Assembly (NCBI RefSeq): GCF_042666435.1
Contig: NZ_JBHTDC010000002.1
Location: forward strand, 62,001 to 126,000
Direction: 5' to 3'
Length of the DNA: 64,000 bases
From: Allosphingosinicella sp042666435
GTDB taxonomy: Bacteria > Pseudomonadota > Alphaproteobacteria > Sphingomonadales > Sphingomonadaceae
Below, piece after piece: positions 17,793 to 27,468 of the stretch (its first letter is position 1; each line of letters starts with the position of its first letter). Position numbers and translations under genes: made by a program. The notes beneath the pieces are model-generated. The model saw only the letters and a program-made list of their open reading frames with translations, was not told where the DNA came from and made no database searches.

Positions 17793-18200
17793 GTGGCTCG
17801 AAAAAAGCCGTACACCGACAAGGCTTCCCAACGTCCGACCGCGCGCTCGCGCGAGCTCCGCCGGAACATGACGCCCGCCGAACGCCGGCTCTGGTCCAGG
17901 ATCCGAGCCCGGCAGGTGGCCGACACCCGCTTCAACACGCAATTCCCGATCGGCCCGTTCATCTGTGATTTCGCATCCCGAGGCGCGAAGCTGATCATCG
18001 AGGTAGATGGCGGGCAGCACGCGGAGCAGGTGGAAGCGGACGTGGGTCGGACCGCTTATCTTAAGACTAAGGGCTATCGCGTGCTTCGCTTCTGGAACAA
18101 CGACGTGCTGGAAAATACGGACGGCGTCATTCAGGCGATCGAGGAAATATTACGGGACAGCCCCTCCCCCGGCCCCTCCCGCAGGCGGGAGGGGAGATAA
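17793..18200 (+). CDS. DUF559 domain endonuclease (PD-(D/E)XK, Vsr-like)
   Basis: 135 residues. Residues about 20-121 are a DUF559 domain: RNMTPAERRLWSRIRARQVA, then the predicted active-site set D59 (PIGPFICDFAS), E70 and D72 (LIIEVDGGQH) and H76, and the late YRVLRFWNNDVLEN motif. All expected catalytic residues are present. The domain is related to very-short-patch repair endonucleases, but no target is known for stand-alone DUF559 proteins. The last 14 residues (DSPSPGPSRRREGR) are encoded by the right-hand palindrome and are not part of the domain. It starts at GTG, and the TAA stop overlaps the dnaG ATG by one base. Possible role: moving the surrounding repeats (inference). Confidence 0.88.
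   Translation: MARKKPYTDKASQRPTARSRELRRNMTPAERRLWSRIRARQVADTRFNTQFPIGPFICDFASRGAKLIIEVDGGQHAEQVEADVGRTAYLKTKGYRVLRFWNNDVLENTDGVIQAIEEILRDSPSPGPSRRREGR
18161..18196. repeat. Right inverted-terminal palindrome of the DUF559 cassette
   Basis: CCCCTCCCCCGG followed by a 22-bp hairpin (18173-18194; 10-bp arms, AG loop). It is the inverted complement of the left end at 17755-17790 apart from one base. It encodes the C-terminal tail of the nuclease and runs up to the dnaG start. Confidence 0.92.
18187..18199 (+). promoter_or_regulatory. Repeat-derived ribosome binding site of dnaG
   Basis: GGGAGGGGAG, the outer arm of the cassette's right palindrome, ends 3 bases before the dnaG ATG at 18200; the GGAGG core is 7 bases from it. 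No other Shine-Dalgarno candidate is present. The same bases can be locked in the hairpin 18173-18194, which could hide the site. Confidence 0.65.
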
Positions 18201-20038
18201 TGACCCTCTCCCCCGCCTTCCTCGACGAAATCCGCGCCCGCACCCAGCTTTCGTCCGTCATCCAGAGACAGCTGAAGCTCACCCGCGCCGGCCGCGAGTT
18301 CAAGGCATGCTGCCCCTTTCACAATGAGAAGACGCCCAGCTTCTACGTCAATGACGAGAAGGGCTTCTATCACTGCTTCGGATGCCAGGCGCATGGCGAC
18401 GCCATTTCGTGGCTGACCGACGCCCAGGGGCTCGGTTTCATGGATGCGGTGAAGGAGTTGGCCGAGGCGGCGGGGATGGACGTGCCCGCGCCCGATCCGC
18501 GCGCCCAGGCGCAGGCGGAGCGCGCGGCGGGCCTGTACGAGGTGATGGAGGCGGCGGCCCGATGGTTCGCCGAGCAATTGGGCGGCGTCGAGGGCGGACC
18601 GGCCCGCGACTATCTCGAGCAACGCGGGATCGACGAGGCGACGCGGCGCAAGTTCGGCTTCGGCTTCGCGCCGGACGCGCGCGGCCGGCTGAAGAGCGCG
18701 CTGAAGGCCTTCGGTAACGACGCGCTCGTCGAGGCCGGTCTGCTGATCGCGCCCGACGAGAATAAGGAACCTTATGACCGTTTCCGGGGCCGCCTCACCT
18801 TCCCGATCCGCGACGCGCGCGGACGCTGCATCGCCTTCAGCGCGCGCATCCTGGGAGCCGGCGAGCCCAAATATCTGAACTCCCCCGACACGCCCTTGTT
18901 CGACAAGGGCCGCACCCTCTTCAATATCGACAAAGCGGGGCCCGCCAGCCGCGCCGCCGGCCGCGTCATCGTCGTCGAAGGCCAGATGGACGTGGTCGCG
19001 CTCGATCGGGCCGGGATCGGCGAGGGCGTGGCCCCGCTCGGCACCGCTGTCACCGAGGCGCAGCTCGGATTGCTCTGGCGCCTCGCCCCCTCCCCCATCT
19101 TCTGCTTCGACGGCGACGCGGCGGGGCAGAAAGCCGCGATCCGCGCGGCGCTCCGGGCTTTGCCCCATGTCGGCCCCGGTCGCTCGCTCGGCTTCGCAAC
19201 CCTGCCGTCCGGACAGGATCCCGACGACCTGCTCCGCGCCCGGGGCCGCCCGGCGCTCGAAGAGCTGCTCGAAAAGTCCGAATCGCTGGTCGAACGTCTG
19301 TGGCGGCACGAAAGCGGCGCGGAAGGTCTGGCCACTCCCGAGCAGCGCGCCGGCCTCAAACGCCGCCTGCTGGACCACGTGTCGGCGATCGGCGACCCCG
19401 ACGTCAGGGACCAGTATCGCCACGAGCTGCTGGAGCGTTTCGATACGCTCACCCGGCCGAAGCGGGAGCCCTGGAAGCCGAACCGGCCCTGGACCAAAGG
19501 CGGCAAGTTCGTTCCCCGGCAGCCCGCTTCCGCCGAGGCAAAGGCGGTCGGAACGGGAGGCCTGGGCAGCCAATGGTCGCGCGCCGTCCTCCATGGATTG
19601 CTCCGCTATCCAGACGTGATCGCCGGCCATACGCAGGCGATCGCCGAGCTGCCGCTGGCCGGAAAGGACGCCCTCCAGCTGCGCGGCGCGATGCTCGATG
19701 CGGCGATGGCGCACGGCGCGCTTGATCCGGAGGGTCTAAATACCATATTGGCGCGAGCGGGTGCGGCTGCTCTGACGGAGGAGCTTCGCCAGCAACGGAA
19801 TTTGGCCTTTTCCTTCAACCGACGTGATGCCGACCCGGAACGCGCTCGCCGCGATCTCGTTCTGGTCATCGAAACCTTGGCGGCGCGGCCCGGACTGGAC
19901 GCGGCGCTGGAGGCGGCGACCGCCCGGTTGAAGGAAGAGGGCGATGAAGCGGCCTTCCAGGAGCAGCAAAGGCTCCGGACGGCGCGGGACGAGGCGGACA
20001 GGCAGCTCGCGATCCTCATGGTCGACGAGACTGATTGA
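18200..20038 (+). CDS. dnaG: DNA primase
   Basis: 612 residues with full primase architecture: a CHC2 zinc finger (CCPFHNEKTPSFYVN and YHCFGC), the catalytic core (YLEQRGIDEATRRKFGFGFA), a Toprim domain (VVEGQMDVVALDRAG, FCFDGDAAGQKAAIRAAL) and a C-terminal DnaB-binding helical region. It makes RNA primers for replication. The order yqeY-dnaG-rpoD is the macromolecular-synthesis-like arrangement. Here its translation start overlaps the stop of the DUF559 gene (TAATG), and its ribosome-binding site comes from the cassette's repeat. Confidence 0.97.
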   Translation: MTLSPAFLDEIRARTQLSSVIQRQLKLTRAGREFKACCPFHNEKTPSFYVNDEKGFYHCFGCQAHGDAISWLTDAQGLGFMDAVKELAEAAGMDVPAPDPRAQAQAERAAGLYEVMEAAARWFAEQLGGVEGGPARDYLEQRGIDEATRRKFGFGFAPDARGRLKSALKAFGNDALVEAGLLIAPDENKEPYDRFRGRLTFPIRDARGRCIAFSARILGAGEPKYLNSPDTPLFDKGRTLFNIDKAGPASRAAGRVIVVEGQMDVVALDRAGIGEGVAPLGTAVTEAQLGLLWRLAPSPIFCFDGDAAGQKAAIRAALRALPHVGPGRSLGFATLPSGQDPDDLLRARGRPALEELLEKSESLVERLWRHESGAEGLATPEQRAGLKRRLLDHVSAIGDPDVRDQYRHELLERFDTLTRPKREPWKPNRPWTKGGKFVPRQPASAEAKAVGTGGLGSQWSRAVLHGLLRYPDVIAGHTQAIAELPLAGKDALQLRGAMLDAAMAHGALDPEGLNTILARAGAAALTEELRQQRNLAFSFNRRDADPERARRDLVLVIETLAARPGLDAALEAATARLKEEGDEAAFQEQQRLRTARDEADRQLAILMVDETD

Positions 20039-20055
20039 CAGATTAAGGCGTGCGC

Positions 20056-22086
<2,031 letters not shown>

Positions 22087-22088
22087 CC

Positions 22089-22188
22089 CTTCTTTTTTCG
22101 TCTTCGCGGCTTAGCGTGAGACCATCTTCCAGCGTGCGTGAGACGAGGCTCGTGATTGAGCTCACGCGAAGACGCAAAGACGCGAAGG
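22089..22188. repeat. Inverted palindrome pair, family F, downstream of rpoD
   Basis: The left arm (22089-22120) contains TTCGTCTTCGCGGCTTAGCG and ends in GTGAG. The right arm (22161-22188) reads CTCACGCGAAGACGCAAAGA then CGCGAAGG, an imperfect inverted copy. The left half with its T-rich start follows the rpoD stop and could terminate transcription. The right half has become the first codons of the small gene at 22156. Confidence 0.8.
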
Positions 22189-22362
22189 AGGAGAAGGGAA
22201 ACGGCTGCTGCCGAGGAAGAAATCACCAAGCGTTTTCGAGGCGGATTTGACCTTCCGGTATGGATGGTCGTCAAGCTCGATGCCGAAGCCAGGCGTCGCG
22301 GCGTGACTCGGCAGGCGCTGATCAAAATGTGGCTGAGCGACCGGCTCGACCGCGCGGCGTAA
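22156..22362 (+). pseudogene. Orphan, 5'-truncated ribbon-helix-helix (BrnA/CopG-like) antitoxin fused to a repeat
   Basis: 68 residues from a TTG start. Residues about 28-68 (FRGGFDLPVWMVVKLDAEAR, RGVTRQALIKMWLSDRLD) are the ribbon-helix-helix half of the 'CopG family antitoxin' group, whose members normally have 30-40 more residues before the DLPxWM strand. Here the N-terminal 14 residues (SSREDAKTRRRRRE) are encoded by the family F palindrome. No toxin gene is adjacent on either side. It is either a decayed antitoxin remnant or an orphan regulator with a repeat-built N-terminus. The strong Arg run would be odd for a native start. Confidence 0.6.
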
Positions 22363-22453
22363 GTGCGCACATGCGCTTCGTCATCGGCACGGAGCTACCA
22401 CGGCCAAGCACCGTCGATCCGGCGAGAACCAATTCGAGCTTCCGCGTAGCCAA

Positions 22454-22828
22454 TCAACCTTTATGCGTTTCGATCTTCGCGATCTTACCGCCTTTGAAGA
22501 ACAGAGTGAGGTGGGTAGGCGTATTTCTCGGAACCCTCTTGCACTTCCATCCCAGCGAAATGCTTCCCGGCTCCTGCACATATGGGCAGCTGCTTCCCGC
22601 GGGACGAACCAGGCTGTGCCTGACATAGGCCACGTCGCACCGGGAATATGTGGAGAGAAAGGCTTTGCCTCGTTCACCAAGCGGTGTGACGAAATCGGCC
22701 TCTTGGTAAGCGCCCTTGTTCTGGATGGTGGCAATGAGCCGGAGCGCGACATTCATCTCATCCGCCATCACGGCCTGAGCCGACATCGCAACGGAAGCCA
22801 CCATAACTGAAGCAAGAAGCCAACTCAC
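22454..22828 (-). CDS. Small secreted protein, unknown function
   Basis: From GTG 22828 (AGGGGG nine bases upstream) the product is 124 residues with a signal peptide (SWLLASVMVASVAMSAQAVMA). The mature part has three Cys (SRCDVAYVRH, AGSSCPYVQE, LGWKCKRVPR) and ends with a strand-like LTLFFKGGKIAKIETHKG. I recognise no family; the end resembles small proteins with an SH3/PepSY-like C-terminal beta hairpin, which is weak evidence. Base use is less GC-rich than the surroundings, suggesting acquired DNA. It is flanked by non-coding gaps of about 90 and 170 bp. Confidence 0.6.
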   Translation of the reverse strand: MSWLLASVMVASVAMSAQAVMADEMNVALRLIATIQNKGAYQEADFVTPLGERGKAFLSTYSRCDVAYVRHSLVRPAGSSCPYVQEPGSISLGWKCKRVPRNTPTHLTLFFKGGKIAKIETHKG

Positions 22829-22998
22829 CGGCGCCCCCTGGAAAACTCGAATACTATCAGAGGGCAAAGTGACAAACAAATTTATGCAACAGGGTGGAAG
22901 CAAGCGTTCGCGCAGACATTCTACCGAGAGCCGCCCCACCTCAACGGAATATGCTAGATGCAGGTCTTCCTCCCTTCGAAGCTACCAGGAGCTTCCCG

Positions 22999-23655
22999 AT
23001 GACCACCACCATCACCGCCTTTGAAGACTCGCCCGATGAAGGCCAGGGACTGGCGCGCGACATGCGGGTTCGCTGGGCGCTGGAGGAAGTGGGCCAGCCT
23101 TATGACGTGCGTCTCGTCTCGTTCGCCGAGATGAAGGAGCCGGCGCATCGCGCGCTGCACCCGTTCGGCCAGATTCCGACCTATGAGGAAGGCGATCTCG
23201 TGCTGTTCGAGTCCGGGGCGATCATATTCCATATCGCCGAGCGCCATGCGGGGCTGCTGCCGGACGACGCCAATGCACGGGCGCGGGCGATCGCCTGGAT
23301 GTTCGCCGCGCTCAATACGGTCGAGCCGCCGATCGTCGAGCTGGAACAGGCCCCATACCTGGAGCGCGACAGGAGCTGGTACGAAGAGCGTCTGGTCTTG
23401 CTCGAGGATCGCGTCCGTGTGCGGCTGGACGACTTGGCCCATCGGCTCGGCGATGCCGACTGGCTCGACGGCGGGTTCAGCGCGGGGGACCTGATGATGG
23501 TGATGGTGCTGCGCAGGCTGGACGGGACGGATATCCTCCGGGAATATCCGAATCTCGCCGCTTATGTCGCCCGCGGCGAGGCGCGACCCGCCTACAAGCG
23601 CGCATTCGACGATCAGTTGGCGGTGTTCACCGGCAGGCGCCCCGCCGGCGGATGA
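22999..23655 (+). CDS. Glutathione S-transferase family protein
   Basis: 218 residues from ATG 22999 (AGGAG eight bases upstream). The N-terminal thioredoxin-like domain (MRVRWALEEVGQPYDVRLVS, GQIPTYEEGDLVLFESGAII) carries the cis-Pro and the ESGAI glutathione-contact motif. The C-terminal helical domain follows (RARAIAWMFAALNTVEPPIV, GGFSAGDLMMVMVLRRLD). The N-terminal catalytic residue is not obvious. The substrate is unknown; roles range from detoxification to glutathione-dependent reduction. It has no clear operon partner. Confidence 0.92.
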   Translation: MTTTITAFEDSPDEGQGLARDMRVRWALEEVGQPYDVRLVSFAEMKEPAHRALHPFGQIPTYEEGDLVLFESGAIIFHIAERHAGLLPDDANARARAIAWMFAALNTVEPPIVELEQAPYLERDRSWYEERLVLLEDRVRVRLDDLAHRLGDADWLDGGFSAGDLMMVMVLRRLDGTDILREYPNLAAYVARGEARPAYKRAFDDQLAVFTGRRPAGG

Positions 23656-23720
23656 ATGTCCGCCAAGGGGGCGAAAGCGGATGTCGTTCGTTTAGGTCAC
23701 CAAGAGAGAAGGAGCCTCAC

Positions 23721-23996
23721 ATGGCCGGCGGTTGGACGCGCGACGGCGCGGTTCAGGATCAGATCGACGATACCGTGAAGGACGCGGTGCTGGCCGCGCG
23801 CGCGCGCCTGGCGGCCGGCGCCTCGAGCGACGGGGGCGAGACGCATTGCATGGAATGCGGCGAGGAGATTCCCGCGGGCCGCCGACGCGCCTTGCCGGGC
23901 GCCCGCACCTGCGTCGCCTGCCAATCGGAGCGGGACCGCCGTACGCCCGCCGCCGGAATCAACCGCCGGGGCAGCAAGGACAGCCAGCTGCGATAA
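23721..23996 (+). CDS. DksA/TraR family C4-type zinc finger protein
   Basis: 91 residues from ATG 23721 (AAGGAG eight bases upstream). A helical N-terminus (RDGAVQDQIDDTVKDAVLAA) is followed by a DksA/TraR zinc finger (CMECGEEIPAGRRRALPGAR then TCVAC), which keeps all four Cys. The short form resembles YbiI-type proteins, which lack the long coiled coil of true DksA. A role at the RNA polymerase secondary channel is possible but unproven. It lies 65 bp downstream of the GST gene. Confidence 0.88.
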   Translation: MAGGWTRDGAVQDQIDDTVKDAVLAARARLAAGASSDGGETHCMECGEEIPAGRRRALPGARTCVACQSERDRRTPAAGINRRGSKDSQLR

Positions 23997-24217
23997 AGGC
24001 GGCCCCGCGCGAAGATTGCGGCGAGAATGCCCGAGATTATGCCAGTCCTCCGGGCGGCAACCGCGAGCCGGTGAAAAATCCCAACATTTGGTGATAAGCC
24101 CGGCCTCGCCGCGCGCGCGGTCGCCGCCGCATCCTTCTGACCCCCGCAAATCCGCGCTTTCCGCCTTTTGGCACGGCTCGTGCTGAGTAGCCCGGGACCA
24201 GCCAAAAGGAGCTCAAG

Positions 24218-24505
24218 ATGCAGACCGCCCAGCCTTCACTTTTCGCCCGTCCCGACACCTTCTTCGGCGTGTGCCAGGGAATCGGTGAGGATCTGGGCTT
24301 CAATCCCAATTATCTGCGGCTGGCGCTTCCCCTGCTGCTCTTCCTTTATCCGGTCGCCACCCTCGCCGGCTATGCGGCGGCCGGCGCGATCGTATTCGCC
24401 TCCCGCTGGCTCTTCCCGGAGCCGCGCGTGGCCGGCGACTCCGGCGTCCATGCGGGTTCCGAGCCGGTCGAAGCGGAACAGGATTGGGTGCGGCTGGCGG
24501 CCTAA
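24218..24505 (+). CDS. PspC domain-containing protein
   Basis: 95 residues with an N-terminal PspC domain (LFARPDTFFGVCQGIGEDLG, NYLRLALPLLLFLYPVATLA). One or two membrane helices (LALPLLLFLYPVATLAGYAA, GAIVFASRWLF) and an acidic tail follow. PspC-domain proteins take part in envelope-stress signalling. No pspA, pspB or pspF is in the window. AAAGGAG lies eight bases upstream of the ATG. The 221 bp before it hold no gene that I can support. Confidence 0.88.
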   Translation: MQTAQPSLFARPDTFFGVCQGIGEDLGFNPNYLRLALPLLLFLYPVATLAGYAAAGAIVFASRWLFPEPRVAGDSGVHAGSEPVEAEQDWVRLAA

Positions 24506-24708
24506 GCCGAGGATCGGGCGGCGGACCTTCGATCGCCGCCCCACCTCCCCGCCGCCAAACCCGCGGAGAGGCAAAAAGGGGCGCGCGCCGACTTTTCCAC
24601 AGCTTTCGCTGGCCCTAACGCCGCGTTCACCTCGTTTTTACGCCAATCGGTATAGGGTCCGGCGGATAAGCGGCTGCATCTTATTTTCGTCGCTTTCGGG
24701 AGGGCCTC

Positions 24709-25386
24709 ATGGCTTCAGCATCGGTCGGTCTAGCCAGAGGCGGCGTTCGCACCGGCGATCTGCTGCTGGCCTGCGTGGCCGACCACGGCAGCGCCGCCCA
24801 GGCCTTCCTCGGATCGGACGAATTGCTTAAAGGGCCGGACGCGTGGCGCAACCTCGCCGACGCGGTCCATCTCCTGTGCACCCTCCACGGCCGCCTGCCC
24901 GGCGTCGTCGATCATGCCGCCAAAAGGTCGGTCGACGCGGCGTCGCGCGCCTGGTTCGCGCTCGCCACCGAAGGCTTCGCGGCCGAGCGTGCTTTCCTGG
25001 CCCGGCTGGCGGTAGCCGCCGGCCCGGTGCCGAGCACGCCCGGCTCCGCCGACACCGAAGGCACGGTTCTCGCTCAGCGCCACGCGATCGAGATGCTGTC
25101 GCAATCGGAGCGCAACGGCTGCGCCCTGGGCGCGGCGATGGCGGTGGTGATCGACTGGAGCGCGATCCGCCGCGTGCTCGATGCCGCCGGCCGGCGTTTC
25201 GGCGTCGAGAGTCCGCCTTGCCGGCTGGGCGATGTCGCCGCGATCCGCGACCTTGCCGACGGCTATGCGCATTCGCCATCGGTCCAGCGCGCCTTGCTTT
25301 TCGGCGCCGAGCAGATCGCGGTCCAGCATTTCGGACTGTGGGATCTCCTCGAATCCCGCCAGCAGGCCCGCGCCGCCGCCGGCTGA
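24709..25386 (+). CDS. Conserved-looking helical protein, unknown function
   Basis: 225 residues, Ala/Leu-rich, with no signal peptide and no clear membrane helix (GVRTGDLLLACVADHGSAAQ, GPDAWRNLADAVHLLCTLHG, HAIEMLSQSERNGCALGAAM, IDWSAIRRVLDAAGRRFGVE). GGGAGG lies 8 bases upstream of the ATG. I do not recognise a characterised family. It lies 37 bp upstream of the moxR-type ATPase gene in the same direction, so the two may be co-expressed. The 203 bp before it hold no gene that I can support. Confidence 0.7.
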   Translation: MASASVGLARGGVRTGDLLLACVADHGSAAQAFLGSDELLKGPDAWRNLADAVHLLCTLHGRLPGVVDHAAKRSVDAASRAWFALATEGFAAERAFLARLAVAAGPVPSTPGSADTEGTVLAQRHAIEMLSQSERNGCALGAAMAVVIDWSAIRRVLDAAGRRFGVESPPCRLGDVAAIRDLADGYAHSPSVQRALLFGAEQIAVQHFGLWDLLESRQQARAAAG

Positions 25387-25423
25387 GATTGCGTCCGCGC
25401 CTGTCCTTCCCTATTCGCGGCCC

Positions 25424-26266
25424 ATGCGTTTCGAAGGCACCCGCAATTATGTCGCGACCGACGACCTGAAGGTCGCCGTCAACGCGGCCGTTACCCTCCG
25501 CCGCCCCCTCCTCGTCAAGGGCGAGCCCGGTACCGGCAAGACCGTGCTGGCCCATGAAATCGCGGCGGCGGTCGATGCCCCCCTCATCGAGTGGCACGTC
25601 AAGTCGACCACCAAGGCGCATCAGGGCCTTTACGAATATGACGCGGTGGCGCGGCTTCGCGACGGCCAGCTCGGTGACGAACGAGTCCACGACATCGCCA
25701 ATTACATCCGGCGCGGGAAATTGTGGGAGGCCTTCACCTCGCCCCGGCTCCCCGTCCTCCTAATCGACGAGATCGACAAGGCGGACATCGAATTCCCCAA
25801 CGACCTCCTCCAGGAGCTCGACCGGATGAGCTTCGATGTCTACGAGACCGGCGAGACGGTCGCGGCGAAAGAGCGGCCGATCGTCGTCATCACGTCCAAC
25901 AACGAGAAGGAGCTGCCCGACGCCTTCCTGCGGCGCTGCTTCTTCCACTATATCGCCTTTCCCAACCGGGAGACGATGCAGGCGATCGTCGACGTCCATT
26001 TCCCCGGCATCCAGAGGATGCTGGTGTCGAAGGCGATGGACATCTTCTATGAGGTGCGCGAGGTTCCGGGCCTCAAGAAGAAGCCGTCGACCTCGGAGCT
26101 GCTCGACTGGCTGAAACTGCTGCTCCACGAGGACATGCCGCTGGAAATCCTCCAGTCTCGCGACCCCCACAAGGCCATCCCGCCCCTCCACGGCGCGTTG
26201 CTCAAGAACGAGCAGGACGTGATGCTGTTCGAGCGGCTGGCCTTCATGTCGAGACGCGGCGCTTAG
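25424..26266 (+). CDS. MoxR-family AAA ATPase
   Basis: 280 residues with Walker A (GEPGTGKT, residues 33-40), Walker B (LPVLLIDEIDKADIEF), sensor 1 (PIVVITSNNEKELPDAFL) and the arginine finger region (LRRCFFHYIAF). MoxR ATPases act as chaperones that insert metals or assemble enzyme complexes, usually with a VWA-domain partner encoded next door. Here the following gene (26339) encodes a secreted protein rather than a VWA protein. The ATG at 25424 gives the usual short N-terminus (FEGTRNYVATDDLKVAVNAA). Confidence 0.92.
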   Translation: MRFEGTRNYVATDDLKVAVNAAVTLRRPLLVKGEPGTGKTVLAHEIAAAVDAPLIEWHVKSTTKAHQGLYEYDAVARLRDGQLGDERVHDIANYIRRGKLWEAFTSPRLPVLLIDEIDKADIEFPNDLLQELDRMSFDVYETGETVAAKERPIVVITSNNEKELPDAFLRRCFFHYIAFPNRETMQAIVDVHFPGIQRMLVSKAMDIFYEVREVPGLKKKPSTSELLDWLKLLLHEDMPLEILQSRDPHKAIPPLHGALLKNEQDVMLFERLAFMSRRGA

Positions 26267-26338
26267 GCGACTTGCGGCCGGCGCACCGGCCGGGCATCCT
26301 CCCGGGCAAGCGGCGGATGGGCGTCGGTGCGGGGGGAC

Positions 26339-27448
26339 ATGATGCGATTGAAGAGCTTTGCGGCCGCGGCCGTGCTACTGACGCTGTTGGCCCGGCCCTC
26401 GCCGGTTGCCGCAGAGGCATGGCTCCGAAGCGGCGACAGCGTCAGCGTTCCGGCTGCGGGCATGGGCTTTCCGACGGTGGCGGGCACGCTGACGCTGACC
26501 GAGACCGCGGAGTTCAGCCACAAGGGCGAGGGCATCGACAATATCGCCCAATATGAATCCGCCGACGGCGAGCTGTTCGCGAGCGTCTACGTTTATTATG
26601 TTGGGCTCGCCCATAACGGGCTGGCCGCCCTCGCCACCGCCAATGCGATGACGAGCGGCTCGCCGGAGGTGCGCAAAACGCGCTCCACGAAGGCGGCCGC
26701 CGGGGGCCTTGCCGATGTCGCCATCCGGGAGAGCTATACCGGCTATCGGGGCCGGCTGGCGTCCAGCGCGGCGTTCCTGAAGTCGGGCCGCTGGTTGATC
26801 AAGCTCCGCCTTTCCGGCCCCGACGCCAGGGCGGCGGACATCGAGGCGGCGATGGATGCGCTCCTCGCCGGCATCACGTTCGGGGACGATGCCGCTCCAC
26901 ATCCAGCCGCGGCAATCGAGGCTCAGCCTTGCGCCAGCGAGCCGGCGGGAGCGGAGGCCTTGCCGGTGGCGGAAGATTCCGCTTCGGCTGCCGCCGAGGC
27001 GCTTCTGCTGGGAACCTTCGACGGCGCAAGCCAGAGGATCGCCGACGAAGCGGGACAAGACGGACCGTTGCCGGCGCGCGTCGGCGGCAGCTTCTGCCAG
27101 GCAGGCGAAATCAGGGTTCCGACCGGAACCGTCCCAATTCTCCGCGCGGTCGGAACAAGCCCCGGCGGCCTCGCGACCACCGAGCTGCTGGCCGTGACCA
27201 GTGACGCGGGCGGCCTCGTCGAGGCCGTGCGGCTCGGTTCGGGCAGGTACCGGCTGCTCCACCACCAGATCGGCCAGACGGCGCTGCTCGGCGCCTATGA
27301 TCGTCTGCCGAGCATCGCCCAGATCGAGGCCATTCTTTCAGGCGCCGATCACGCAGGCGGCGCCTACCGGGCGACGGTGATCCTGAGGCCCGGCGAGGGT
27401 CCTCGGATCAACGTGAAGACCGGCACGGATGTACCGCCTACAACCTGA
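26339..27448 (+). CDS. Secreted protein of unknown function
   Basis: 369 residues from ATG 26339 (GGGGGGAC just upstream; an ATG follows immediately at 26342). The N-terminus is a signal peptide (SFAAAAVLLTLLARPSPVAAEA). The mature protein has an N-terminal region with YESADGELFASVYVYYVG and a long Ala-rich middle that includes two Cys-containing segments (AQPCASEPAG, GSFCQAGEIRVP). I recognise no domain. It lies 72 bp after the MoxR-type gene in the same direction and converges on cysS with 20 bp between the stops. Confidence 0.7.
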   Translation: MMRLKSFAAAAVLLTLLARPSPVAAEAWLRSGDSVSVPAAGMGFPTVAGTLTLTETAEFSHKGEGIDNIAQYESADGELFASVYVYYVGLAHNGLAALATANAMTSGSPEVRKTRSTKAAAGGLADVAIRESYTGYRGRLASSAAFLKSGRWLIKLRLSGPDARAADIEAAMDALLAGITFGDDAAPHPAAAIEAQPCASEPAGAEALPVAEDSASAAAEALLLGTFDGASQRIADEAGQDGPLPARVGGSFCQAGEIRVPTGTVPILRAVGTSPGGLATTELLAVTSDAGGLVEAVRLGSGRYRLLHHQIGQTALLGAYDRLPSIAQIEAILSGADHAGGAYRATVILRPGEGPRINVKTGTDVPPTT

Positions 27449-27468
27449 CATGCGGGATCGAAACGCGA

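Larger units (their letters stand above)
17755..18196 (+). mobile_element. Putative DUF559 nuclease cassette bounded by inverted palindromes
   Basis: A compact 442-bp unit. The left end (17755-17790) is CT plus the hairpin CCCCTCCCGC-CT-GCGGGAGGGG plus TCGGGGGAGGGC. The right end (18161-18196) is its inverted complement, CCCCTCCCCCGG plus CCCCTCCCGC-AG-GCGGGAGGGG plus AG. Over 33 bases the two ends differ at one position. The only gene inside is the DUF559 nuclease gene. The unit exactly fills the space between the yqeY-like gene and dnaG. No target duplication is obvious. Mobility is inferred from this layout and from the gene-less copy in carA; it has not been shown. Confidence 0.6.

Noticed and set aside
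23997..24217. Small gene between the zinc-finger protein and PspC genes
   Set aside because: Frames here lack start signals and family resemblance and look like random GC-rich frames.
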